From CATQHP01 sp965205595 (lineage in GTDB: Bacteria > Acidobacteriota > Terriglobia > Bryobacterales > UBA6623), in contig CBDBHI010000061.1 of assembly GCA_965205595.1 (NCBI GenBank), forward strand, positions 186,001-250,000: 64,000 nt of DNA, in the 5' to 3' direction. The position numbers and the translations under genes were made by a program. This document shows, one piece after another, positions 1 to 8,900 of this stretch. The stretch's first letter is position 1. Each line of letters begins with the position of its first letter. The notes under the pieces were generated by a model. It did not search any database. It saw only the letters and a list, made by a program, of their open reading frames with translations, and was not told where the DNA came from.

Positions 1-852
1 GATGACTCAGTCGCGGCGTTGATGGTGACGAACCCGAACACGGTTGGGATATTCGAGCAGGATATTGCCGCGGTCGCTGAGCTGTTGCACGAGCGCGGGG
101 CACAGCTCTACATGGATGGCGCGAATATGAACGCGCTGGTGGGCGTGGCGCGGCCGGGAGATTTCGGCGTCGACGTGATGCATTTGAATTTGCATAAGAC
201 GTTTTCGACTCCGCATGGCGGTGGTGGCCCGGGGGCCGGGCCCGTAGCGGTGAAGAGCCACTTGGCGCCGTTTCTACCGACACCTCGAATTCGTGAGGCT
301 GGCGATGGGTTGACTTACGACTTCGATCTTGCCGGTTCGATTGGGCGGGTGCGCGCTTTTTACGGGAACTTTGGCGTGCTCGTGCGGGCACTGGCTTACA
401 TCCTGGCGCACGGTGGTGACGGGCTACGCAACGCCACATTGGATGCCGTGCTGAATGCGAACTATATTCGCAAGGGTATGGAGGACGACTACGAGTTGCC
501 GTATGACGCGCCGTCGATGCACGAGTGCGTATTTAGCGATAGCAAGCAGGCCTCGCATGGGGTCAAGACAGGGGATATCGCTAAGCGACTGATTGACTAC
601 GGGTTTCATCCCTACACCGTTAGCTTTCCTTTGATTGTTCATGGGGCTTTGATGATCGAGCCTACCGAGACGGAGAGCAAGGGCGAACTGGATTTGTTTG
701 TCGATGCGATGCGTTCGATCGCTCGCGAAGTAGAGAACGATCCTGAATTAGTGCTGAAGGCGCCGCAAACTACGCGCACCAGCCGCGTTGATGAGACGCT
801 GGCGGCTCGCAAACCGATCGTAATTTGGGAACCGCCGGGCGACGGGGCGTAG
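1..852 (+). CDS. gcvPB: glycine dehydrogenase (decarboxylating) subunit 2, 3' part
   Basis: This is the C-terminal part of the PLP-dependent P-protein of the glycine cleavage system, which decarboxylates glycine and passes the aminomethyl group to the lipoylated H-protein. The reading frame is open from base 1, so the 5' end lies outside the window. The PLP-binding lysine is visible in HLNLHKTFSTPHGGGGPG (Lys codon at 196-198), followed by the glycine-rich loop typical of the family. About 283 codons remain of roughly 480-520 usual for subunit 2 of the split enzyme. Family assignment is secure; the partner gcvPA is not in the window. The next gene starts 8 bp after the TAG stop, on the same strand. 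Confidence 0.95.
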   Translation, partial: DDSVAALMVTNPNTVGIFEQDIAAVAELLHERGAQLYMDGANMNALVGVARPGDFGVDVMHLNLHKTFSTPHGGGGPGAGPVAVKSHLAPFLPTPRIREAGDGLTYDFDLAGSIGRVRAFYGNFGVLVRALAYILAHGGDGLRNATLDAVLNANYIRKGMEDDYELPYDAPSMHECVFSDSKQASHGVKTGDIAKRLIDYGFHPYTVSFPLIVHGALMIEPTETESKGELDLFVDAMRSIAREVENDPELVLKAPQTTRTSRVDETLAARKPIVIWEPPGDGA

Positions 853-860
853 GGATTCGC

Positions 861-2777
861 ATGCGGCGCGATTTGCTCCTCCTCGCCGCCGCGGTTGTCT
901 TACTGCGGCTGCCGTTTATTGCGCTGCCCGTGCAAGGCGACGACGTCTACTACTTGTTATTTGCTGAAAATGCGCTGAGCGATCCCTGGCACGCACTGCA
1001 GATGGGTTTTACGCTGCAGGGGGAAACGGTTTGGGCGGCGGGACATACGCGGCCTCCGTTCAACACCTATTTTTTGGCGCTGTTGATGTCGTTGTTCGGG
1101 CCTCCGGGTGAGGTGGGGTACCACGCGGCCTACTTGTTGTTTTCGTTGACCGCAGTCGGGTCAATGTATTTTTTGGCGCACCGATTTGGCGTTTCGCCTT
1201 TGTGGGCTGCTTTGACGTTGATGGTGGTGCCGTCGTTCGTGGTGAACGGCAACAAGTTGGAGGCGGATCTTCCGCTGCTGGCTTTCTGGATTGCGGGGTT
1301 CACGCTGTTCGTTTACGGGCGGTATTGGTTGGCGCTGCCGGCTTTGGGTCTGGCGGGGCTTTGCGCTTATCAGAGCGTGTTTGCAGTGCCGATATTGGCG
1401 CACTGGGTTTGGTTTAACGACCGCAAGAGTTGGGTCGGTTGGTTGGCGACCGCGGCCGCGCCTTTGACTTTAGTGGCTTGGCAGCTTTGGGAGCGGGCCG
1501 CGGCTGGTTCGGCTCCGGCAGAGGTTTTGGCGGGCTATTTTGCGACCTACGATTTGCTGGCCTTGGAGAGGAAGGCCAAGAGCTCGCTAGCTTTGGTGGC
1601 TCATTTGGGTTTCTTGGTTTCACCACTGGCGATTTGGTTTGGCGTGCGTCGGCGAGCGGTCGTAGTTGCGTCGGTAGCGGTGGGGTTTCTGGCTGTGCTG
1701 ACCGTTCCTGAGTACAGCGCTGCCGAGCGGTTACTGCTGCTAGTCGCGGTGGCTACCGGTGCGGCGGTTCTTATCTCGTTGACAGGATTGCTATTGCGTG
1801 AGCGCGAATTGGATAACGGTTTCTTGGCGGCTTGGGTGCTCGTATTTTTCGCGGGATCTTTGGCGGTGTTTTACTCGGGGTCGGCAAGATATTTGTTGCC
1901 TCTCGCGCCGGCGCTGGTGATTTTGGTTTTTCGAGCACGGCCTCCGCTGAAACTTGTCGCCGGCGCGTTGGGGGTGCACCTTTGTCTCGGGTTGGGCTTG
2001 GCGGCGGTCGAGTATGAACAGGCTTGCCATTACCGGCAGTTTGCATGGGAGGTGGGTGGATTGGCGGGGTCGAAGCCGGTTCATACAAACGCGGAGTGGG
2101 GCTTGCGGCACTACTTGGTAGCCGCCGGTGGCGAGCCGATTTTGCGGGATCAAGTCTTGCTGTCCGACACGGTTTTTGTCGAGAGTGAGCTGGCTTCGCA
2201 GATCGCGCACCAGACTGACGGCCGCAAGGCGGCGTTGGCGTCCACTGAGATTGCGAGCGCGATTCCGCTGACAACGATCGGGCGCGGTACCCATTCCGGG
2301 TATTCGTCGAGCGAGTTTGGAGTGTTGCCGTTCGGGCTTGGCGCGCGCGTCGCGGATCGGGTTACGGCTTACACGATTGGTATGCCGGAGCCAACGGTTG
2401 GGTTTCTCAAGATGCGAAGCCCCGAGGCCGATGAGCAGTTGCTATCTGGGTTCTGGCCGCCTCCCGATGATGCGCCTTGGCGTTGGATGGGGGCGCGGGG
2501 GAGTGCCTTGCTACTCGCGCCGGAGGGTGCTTCGAAATTTCGGATCCAGTTCTTTGTTCCTGATGAGGCGCCGGGGCGTCGGGTGGAGATTCGCTTGGAC
2601 GGCGACGTGGTGATTGACCGGCGGATGGAACAGACTGGCGGGCAGAGCTTCGAAGCAGAGGTTACGGTCACTCCGGGCGCTACGGTGCGGCTGACGATCG
2701 CGATTGATGAGACTTATTCGCCGCCGGGAGACGACCGCGATCTTGGCATGATCGTCAACGAGTTTGGGTTCGAGTAG
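861..2777 (+). CDS. integral membrane glycosyltransferase, GT39/ArnT-like
   Basis: The protein has about 638 residues. An N-terminal hydrophobic segment (RRDLLLLAAAVVLLRLPF) leads into a luminal loop with an acidic pair (QGDDVYYLLFAENAL), the layout of PMT/ArnT-type glycosyltransferases that use lipid-linked sugars. Many further membrane segments run to about residue 400. The last 230 residues are soluble and probably periplasmic. I chose the ATG at 861, 8 bp after gcvPB; a GTG at 825 would overlap gcvPB and add a charged, non-membrane N-terminus. The substrate cannot be read from the sequence. The gene converges on the octaheme cytochrome gene with a 14-bp gap between stops. Confidence 0.7.
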   Translation: MRRDLLLLAAAVVLLRLPFIALPVQGDDVYYLLFAENALSDPWHALQMGFTLQGETVWAAGHTRPPFNTYFLALLMSLFGPPGEVGYHAAYLLFSLTAVGSMYFLAHRFGVSPLWAALTLMVVPSFVVNGNKLEADLPLLAFWIAGFTLFVYGRYWLALPALGLAGLCAYQSVFAVPILAHWVWFNDRKSWVGWLATAAAPLTLVAWQLWERAAAGSAPAEVLAGYFATYDLLALERKAKSSLALVAHLGFLVSPLAIWFGVRRRAVVVASVAVGFLAVLTVPEYSAAERLLLLVAVATGAAVLISLTGLLLRERELDNGFLAAWVLVFFAGSLAVFYSGSARYLLPLAPALVILVFRARPPLKLVAGALGVHLCLGLGLAAVEYEQACHYRQFAWEVGGLAGSKPVHTNAEWGLRHYLVAAGGEPILRDQVLLSDTVFVESELASQIAHQTDGRKAALASTEIASAIPLTTIGRGTHSGYSSSEFGVLPFGLGARVADRVTAYTIGMPEPTVGFLKMRSPEADEQLLSGFWPPPDDAPWRWMGARGSALLLAPEGASKFRIQFFVPDEAPGRRVEIRLDGDVVIDRRMEQTGGQSFEAEVTVTPGATVRLTIAIDETYSPPGDDRDLGMIVNEFGFE

Positions 2778-2791
2778 GGTTGGGAGTAATG

Positions 2792-4483
2792 CTACTCTCC
2801 CATTTTGGTTGGTGGGTCTTTGCGGGTCGCCCGTAGATCGCGGAACGTTTCGGCGTTAAAGTTCTCGTCGGGTGTCCAGGACTCGAGGATCTTGTCGCGA
2901 GCGGCTTCACGCTGAGTTTCCGGGCCGATGTAGTCGTAGTCTGGCGTGGCTTTTAGCGATCTGGCGGCTATGTAGCGGACGGCGTCGTAGGTGTCGGTCA
3001 GCCCCTCGGCCAAGTAGGGGGTTAACCACTCGGTGCCGGATGCCTCGCGGGCCGGTTGCCAGCCCATGTGCCAGTAGTAGATTGCTCTTTCAGATGCGTC
3101 GCCGGTTAGGGTTCCCAGGGCGGCGGCGGGGATCGTTGTTTGCTGCTGATTGAGTTGTCGGGTGGGGTGGCCGTACCAGTTGGCGAGATTCGTCTGGGTC
3201 CAAGCCAGGGATTTGTCGAGGTGGCAGAGGTTGCAGGCGTTGGGACGGCCTGCGATGACCGTTTCCGCGACTGACGGACTCGAAATTGTATGGCTGCGGG
3301 TCGCCTTGAGTAGCCCGTACGTCGTGTTGGGCATGTGGCAGTTGAGGCAGTCGCTGCCTGTAGAATCGACCGGGTGGTGAGTGTGGCTTTCGACCTTCGC
3401 GCTAGCCCAGCCATGGCATTGAGTGCAGGCTCCAGAACCGCGCATGCCTCTAGCTAGCTGATCGTCGCGGCTGCCGTCATGGAGCGAGTGGCAGGAGACG
3501 CATGAGAATTTGCCGCCGTTAAAGCACGGCGAGGCTCGGATACCGTTGTACTCGCGGCCGGTGACCCGCACCATGCCGTCGGGCCAGAACCACTGGTCGA
3601 ACGTTGTCGGGTCCTTCTGGAGCCACTGGGCTAATAGCGATGATTTTTCGGATTGTCCGCGCTCGACGACGAATCGGTGTTGGTCGAGGTCAAGGCCCGG
3701 CCGGAATGTCGGCCCGTCAAGAAGCCAGTCGATCCATGCTTCTTGCGTGAACGGAACGTTGACGGAATGGCACTGACCACAGATCTGCGCCGAGGTTGCA
3801 GCGGCGATTTTTTTGGGGTGGACTAGCGGGACTTCGGCGGGCTCGTTGGCGTTGACGTGTTTCTCGCCCGGGCCGTGGCAGGCCTCGCAGGCTATGCCTA
3901 GTTCGGCTACCTGGGAGTCGGGGTGTTGCCCCTCGGGACCGTAACGCGGTCGACCGTCGGTGGCATGACAGGGAAGGCATTGGACGTTCCAGGTCAGCGG
4001 CTCTTCGCGCACTCCGGGTGGTTCGAGGAATACGGAGTGGCGCGGCACCCAGCGGTTCTCATTTCTTAGAAACGCGAAGGGGAGCATTTGGAGTTCGCGG
4101 CCACGGCCGGTCGTGTACCAGTAGAGTTGGTAGTGGTGAGAGCCGGTCGACTGCATAACCTGACGCGGTTGTGTTGCGCCCGGTGGTAGGACCCAGAAGG
4201 ATTTGGCGTCGCGGGTCAGCTCGAAGGGTTTGTTGTCGAGTTCAAGGTGAACGCCGTCGAAATCGGCTATGACTGTCTCCGTCGTGACCACCTGCGACAT
4301 CGTGCGGTGGTAGGTTTGGTGCCACGAAGCGTGCTGCTTGGGGTGGCAGGTCTTGCAGGCTGCCGATGAGACGTAGCCGCCTTGAGGAAGCAGCTTGGGA
4401 CGTCCTTCGGCTGGCGGGAGGTCGGCGGATTGGACCGGAATTACGGCGAGCGCGAATAGACCAAGCTGGGTTCGGAGTCTCAT
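2792..4483 (-). CDS. secreted octaheme cytochrome c
   Basis: A 563-residue protein with a signal peptide (about residues 1-19, LGLFALAVIPVQSA) and eight CxxCH heme-attachment motifs: CKTCH (Cys43), CLPCH, CEACH, CGQCH, CVSCH, CTQCH, CLNCH and CNLCH. It therefore should bind eight c-type hemes in the periplasm. The last 110 residues carry no heme motif and have a helical, HEAT-like look (AVRYIAARSLKA). Octaheme proteins of this general shape serve as electron-transfer or oxidoreductase subunits, but the sequence alone does not identify a substrate. It does not show the CxxCK active-site motif of NrfA-type nitrite reductases. The downstream neighbours on the same strand are also secreted, including another heme protein. 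Confidence 0.85.
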   Translation of the reverse strand: MRLRTQLGLFALAVIPVQSADLPPAEGRPKLLPQGGYVSSAACKTCHPKQHASWHQTYHRTMSQVVTTETVIADFDGVHLELDNKPFELTRDAKSFWVLPPGATQPRQVMQSTGSHHYQLYWYTTGRGRELQMLPFAFLRNENRWVPRHSVFLEPPGVREEPLTWNVQCLPCHATDGRPRYGPEGQHPDSQVAELGIACEACHGPGEKHVNANEPAEVPLVHPKKIAAATSAQICGQCHSVNVPFTQEAWIDWLLDGPTFRPGLDLDQHRFVVERGQSEKSSLLAQWLQKDPTTFDQWFWPDGMVRVTGREYNGIRASPCFNGGKFSCVSCHSLHDGSRDDQLARGMRGSGACTQCHGWASAKVESHTHHPVDSTGSDCLNCHMPNTTYGLLKATRSHTISSPSVAETVIAGRPNACNLCHLDKSLAWTQTNLANWYGHPTRQLNQQQTTIPAAALGTLTGDASERAIYYWHMGWQPAREASGTEWLTPYLAEGLTDTYDAVRYIAARSLKATPDYDYIGPETQREAARDKILESWTPDENFNAETFRDLRATRKDPPTKMGE

Positions 4484-4549
4484 TCCCGTGGTGGCGCTCT
4501 AGGGTCAGAATAGCCTGTATGTCAACTTGGAAGGCGCGCCCGGCGGTTG

Positions 4550-5662
4550 CTAGCGATTGGACGGGTCCGCTTTGGATAAAAACGCTCTTGCCTCTTCGCG
4601 CCAAGCGGTGCGAAATGCCTGTTTGAGCACTAGCCGGTACTGCCTAGCAGCTGCCGCGGGATTTCGTTCATCGACGTGGATTCGTGCTAGCAAGATGCGG
4701 CCACGATTGCGGTATTCCCAGTCGCTGCTTCCTGCATCCGCGAACGCCGTTTCAAGCACCCGTTTGGCTTGCGATGACTGATCGGCGGTCAAAAGCGCCT
4801 CGGCGAGTTCAACTGAAAATGGCAGCACACCGGGGGCCAGACTTTGAGCTTTGGTCATCAACTGGATTTTGGTGGACTGGTCGTCGCTTTCCCGCGCCGC
4901 CCAGGCGCGATGTAGCTCGGGCTTCCAGGGGGTGACTCTGGAAGACGGCTGAAAGACGTAGACTTCGGGCTTGGTGCCTAGGGAATCGGGCGAAAGCTGA
5001 ACTGTCGAAGATTTCAAGTTGCGGACATTCGGCTGGCTTTTGAGCCATTGATCGATTGGCCCGACGGACTCCGGTAGTTTGCTTAACTGTTCCAGCCGGT
5101 AGTGCATCGGCACGACGACGCTTGGTTTCAGGCGTCGTCGCATCTGGGCAATTTCGTCACGTTTAAGAATGTGGTCGAGATCATCGACCGGCAGCATCAG
5201 CACGTCTACACGGCCGACGTGGTTTACGATTTCATCGCTCAGCGGACCGCTGTCGCCGACATGCAGGACCCTAACGCCATCGACTTCGACGAGCCAGACG
5301 GTGTTGAGCTGCGCGAACTCTTTGCCGTACGGCTCGGCGTGGCTGCCGGCGAGGCCGACGATCTTGATATCGCCTACTGTGTATTCGCCGGCCGCGCGAA
5401 ACACCGGCACGTCGGAGGAGAAATTGTAGGATGCGTCGTGGTCGTAGTGGGGGTGCGTTATCAGCACCGCGTCGGCAGCGACGTCAGCGGGGAAGTGATA
5501 CCCAAGCCAGCGGTTGGTATTGTACGGATCGATGACTACCGAGTGACCGGCGTCAGACTCGATCCGAAAACAGGCGTGAGCAATGTAGTCGATTTGCGCC
5601 GCGGCTTGTATAGCCGATGTCGAGAGCAGCGCCGCGGTTGCGACGTTGAGAAGAGCGCGCAT
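4550..5662 (-). CDS. secreted metallo-beta-lactamase-fold hydrolase (UlaG-like)
   Basis: A 370-residue protein with a signal peptide (ALLSTSAIQAAAQ). The metal-binding motif HPHYDHD lies at residues 70-76, and later motifs HVGDSGP and VVPMHYR supply the remaining ligands of the metallo-beta-lactamase fold. The short start of the domain (IDYIAHACFRIES) resembles the UlaG/beta-lactamase superfamily 2 group of Zn-dependent hydrolases. Residues from about 250 to the end are helical and TPR-like, an unusual extension. The substrate is unknown. The gene ends 66 bp upstream of the octaheme cytochrome gene on the same strand and may be cotranscribed with it. Confidence 0.8.
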   Translation of the reverse strand: MRALLNVATAALLSTSAIQAAAQIDYIAHACFRIESDAGHSVVIDPYNTNRWLGYHFPADVAADAVLITHPHYDHDASYNFSSDVPVFRAAGEYTVGDIKIVGLAGSHAEPYGKEFAQLNTVWLVEVDGVRVLHVGDSGPLSDEIVNHVGRVDVLMLPVDDLDHILKRDEIAQMRRRLKPSVVVPMHYRLEQLSKLPESVGPIDQWLKSQPNVRNLKSSTVQLSPDSLGTKPEVYVFQPSSRVTPWKPELHRAWAARESDDQSTKIQLMTKAQSLAPGVLPFSVELAEALLTADQSSQAKRVLETAFADAGSSDWEYRNRGRILLARIHVDERNPAAAARQYRLVLKQAFRTAWREEARAFLSKADPSNR

Positions 5663-5683
5663 GGGTGGTTCAGTTTAGCGTGG

Positions 5684-5873
5684 CCACCGGCGAAGGCCGG
5701 ATCATTCGTGGGAGAAAACTGAGATACCAGCGAGGCGAAGTTGTGCTCCGCGGTACCGAGCCGCGCCGCCGTGCGGTGCGGTGCACACTTCGCAGGAAGG
5801 ACCGCACCGCACGGCGGCGCGGCTCGGTACCGCGAACGGTTTCGTCCAACAAGTAGCTTCGCGGGCAGCTTGA
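5684..5873. repeat. dispersed palindromic element, copy 1
   Basis: This intergenic element contains a perfect 33-bp inverted repeat (5750-5782 and 5801-5833) separated by an 18-base loop, flanked by about 65 and 40 bases that are shared with the second copy at 20641-20816 in inverted orientation. The stem is very GC-rich and includes two GGTACC sites. The conserved flanks outside the stem suggest a REP/MITE-like mobile repeat or a structured RNA rather than a simple terminator; no T-run follows the stem. It lies between the 3' end of the 1558-residue gene and the start of the metallo-beta-lactamase-fold gene. Confidence 0.75.
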
Positions 5874-5914
5874 AAAATCAAGTTTCGGGTCAGCGTGACG
5901 CCTGCAGCGGCCGG

Positions 5915-8900
5915 CTATTGCGATTGCTGCAACTTGGCTTGGTTTTCGACCCACGTCTTGATGACTTGGTAGCCGGGTTGGTCGGCTTCAAAGCGGACGC
6001 CACCTTGGTGGCCGTCTTCTTCTCCGGTTTGGATATTGAGCGGCTTCCTCAGGAATTTGCTTTTTTCCACATCGGTCAAATTGACTCGCTGTTGCATGCG
6101 GCGATAGTTACCCAATAAGTCTTCGGGCGGAATGTAGCCGGCGGCGTCGGGCGGGGCCAGGTAAAGCGTCGGAACGCGGCCCGGCACGCCGTGGCATGAG
6201 ATGCAGGCACGGTTGTCGGTCGAGTTGATTTTGGTCATCTCCACGAAGACGTAGTCGCGGAAGTGGATGATGTCGGCGATCCATTCGTCTTCAGGATCTA
6301 GCTTGCGAATGTCGGTGGTGGTTTGCTTTTGGGCTTGGTCAGCGATCAGCTCGCGGAGTTTCTTGCCGTAGACCTTGTCGTCACTATTGAGAATGTTTTC
6401 GATGCGCGTTTTGAACGTCGGGCTCGTTTCTTGTTCGTGCCAGGCCGCGAGTGCTTTGAGGACTTCCGGGTGACGGCGGAGTGCGGTTTTGTTGGCTAGC
6501 GCGATGGCCTCTTTGCGGACGTCTTCGGCTGTGTCGGCGGAAAACCAGGCGGTGAACATGTTGATGAGCCGGTTCTTTGCATCGACGATCGGATCGATCA
6601 CGTCGACCCCCTGTTCGTCTTTCGTGAAGACGGAACCGCTGCCATCGTCGAGTTCGATTTTTAGATAGTCGATGCCGAAGATGTAGTTTTTCTCGGCGTC
6701 GGGGTTGGCCCCGGTCATCTTGAAGGTTAGGCGATTGACGCCTTTATTCAAGGGATGAACTCCTAGAGATGTTGGGCCGGTACCGCTGAGGTCGGAGCGG
6801 TAGAAATCCATGGTTTCGCTGATCGATTCGCCGTTGAGGGAAGCTTCAACGGTGCCCATTTCGCGATCGAAGAGGAATGCGCTGATGATCTCGTAGCGGC
6901 CGTCGTCGGGTGCTTCAACGGCGAAGGTTAGCTCGGCTCCGGGTAGGCCCTCGCGCCACCAGAGGATTGAATTTTTGCTCGCTAGGCCATCGGGGACGAC
7001 TTGTTCGGTGGTGCGGCCACCGGTTAAATCGAGCACTTGGAGGTCTTCAGCTTCGGTGGCCCCCTCGACGGCTTCTTCCAAGCTGGGCATGCCGTCTTGG
7101 TATTTCAGCATCCATTCGGTGGAGGGCAGCCAAAAGCGGGCGTCGCCGCCGACGTGGTCGAATGCGGCGCGGCGCTGGAGGGTTTGGTTTTGTCCCAGTA
7201 CCTTGCCGAGTAGAGCGGCTCGTCTCTCGGGGGTGATTGCGTTCACGCCGTCGTTGGGCGCGGGTCGGCCCATAAATACGGCGGCGGCTTGCGCTTGTGG
7301 CTTGGGGCTCGAGGCTGGCACAAGTAGTTCGAAGAAGCGCTTTTCGGTGGCCTCGTCGGTCTCGGAAAAATCCCATTTGACTCGCGAGAGGAAGCGCACC
7401 AGGGCTTCGGCATCGGCATCGCGACTGTCGTTAAGGAAGGCGTCGACCTTTCGGAGTAGTGGCTCTAGAATGGCTGTCTCCGCCCGCAGCGAGAGCGCTT
7501 GGGGGGTGGAGAGGGCTTTGGCCGCTGCTGCTACTTGGTCGAGATCGCCGTTTTCAAGTAGCGCCAGAAGATGTTGCTGGAGCGGAGCGTAGTTGACATT
7601 GGCCGCTGCTTGTAGGGCGATCTGATTCCAGTTTGGGCTTTTATTGGACTCGTATTCGGAGAGTACGATTCGGCCGAGCAGCTCGGTCGAGCCTGGGGTG
7701 GAGTAGCCGAGCTGGCCGGGTCCTCCGTCGCCGCCGCGCTCGCCGAAGTGGGTGGCGGCTACGGTGGTTAGGCGTTTGTCGAGAAGCTCCCGCGCGGCAT
7801 CGTTTTCGTTGCGGGCTGACGAGAGCATGACGTAAAGGTCTTCTAGTTCGCGGTACTGCTGGTCTTGGTTTTTGACGCCGGTTTGATTGGCGATTTGGCC
7901 GTTGACGATTAGCATCGACGCAGTGGAGTAGCGCAGTGCGGCTTCTACGTTGGCGTTCGATTCGGGGCGGGTTAGGGCTTGCACCCAGGCTTTGTTAAGG
8001 CGTTGGCGCAACGGTGGATTCCAGACCCACCAGTGCCAGGCGGCCTTGAAAGCGAAGGCGCGGACGCCCGGGTGGGTGTCGCTCATCGCGCGGCCTAGTA
8101 GCGAGGCCAATTCGTTGCGGTCGACTTGCGATTGCGGGCCGACCAGGTCGACGCGGGTGATCAGCGCTTGCGTGATCGACTGGCGGGTGCGATCGTCGCC
8201 GTTACGGTAACTGGCGAATAGCGCGAGCCAGCCTTGGTCGTCTAGCAGGAGTTGACGTAGCGACCAGAAGGCGGCTTCGCGGCAGGCTTTTACCGGATCG
8301 TGAAGGCCCGATATTAGCGCGGGTATTCCCATCGCGGAGAGGGCGCCGCCGATGCCTAAATAGCCGTGGTAGCGGACTTGCGAGTGTTCGTCTTTGGTGG
8401 CTTCGACCATCAGGTCGGCGAATTCGGACTGATTTGTTTTTTCGAGGGCGCGGACGCGAGATAGTTTTTGCAAAAACGTTTCATTGGGTTTCGGTTCGAA
8501 TGTCGAGCGTTGGTAGGGCTTGGCGTCTCCGGGGAAGAAGCGGCTTAAAGCGCGGATGGCGTAGGCGTTGGTGACGAAGCCGGTTTGGGCGGAGTTGTTC
8601 CAGAGGCCGTATTCGAATTGACTTGCGAGCAGCCAGTCCACCGCTTTTTTTACCGGCGGGTCGGCGGGCGTGTAGCCGGCGGATTTTAGCGCGATCAGCG
8701 AGACGGCGGTGGGTGCGGCGTCGCCGGGTTCGTCGATGCGGTTCCAGGAATCGGTCGCTTGGTCGTAGACGCCTAGGTCGAATCCCCACGAGCCGTCGTC
8801 TTGTTGCAGCGCCAGCAGGCGACGTAGGTCTCGCTTGACTTGGGTGTCAAACGCTTTGACTAAATCGCTGTGCGCCTCGCCGTTTGGGAAAAGATCGTAA

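Noticed and set aside
5670..5954. Arg-rich frames across the palindromic element (for example TEPRRRAVR on both strands)
   Set aside because: They are translations of the inverted repeat and recur in copy 2 only because the DNA is repeated.
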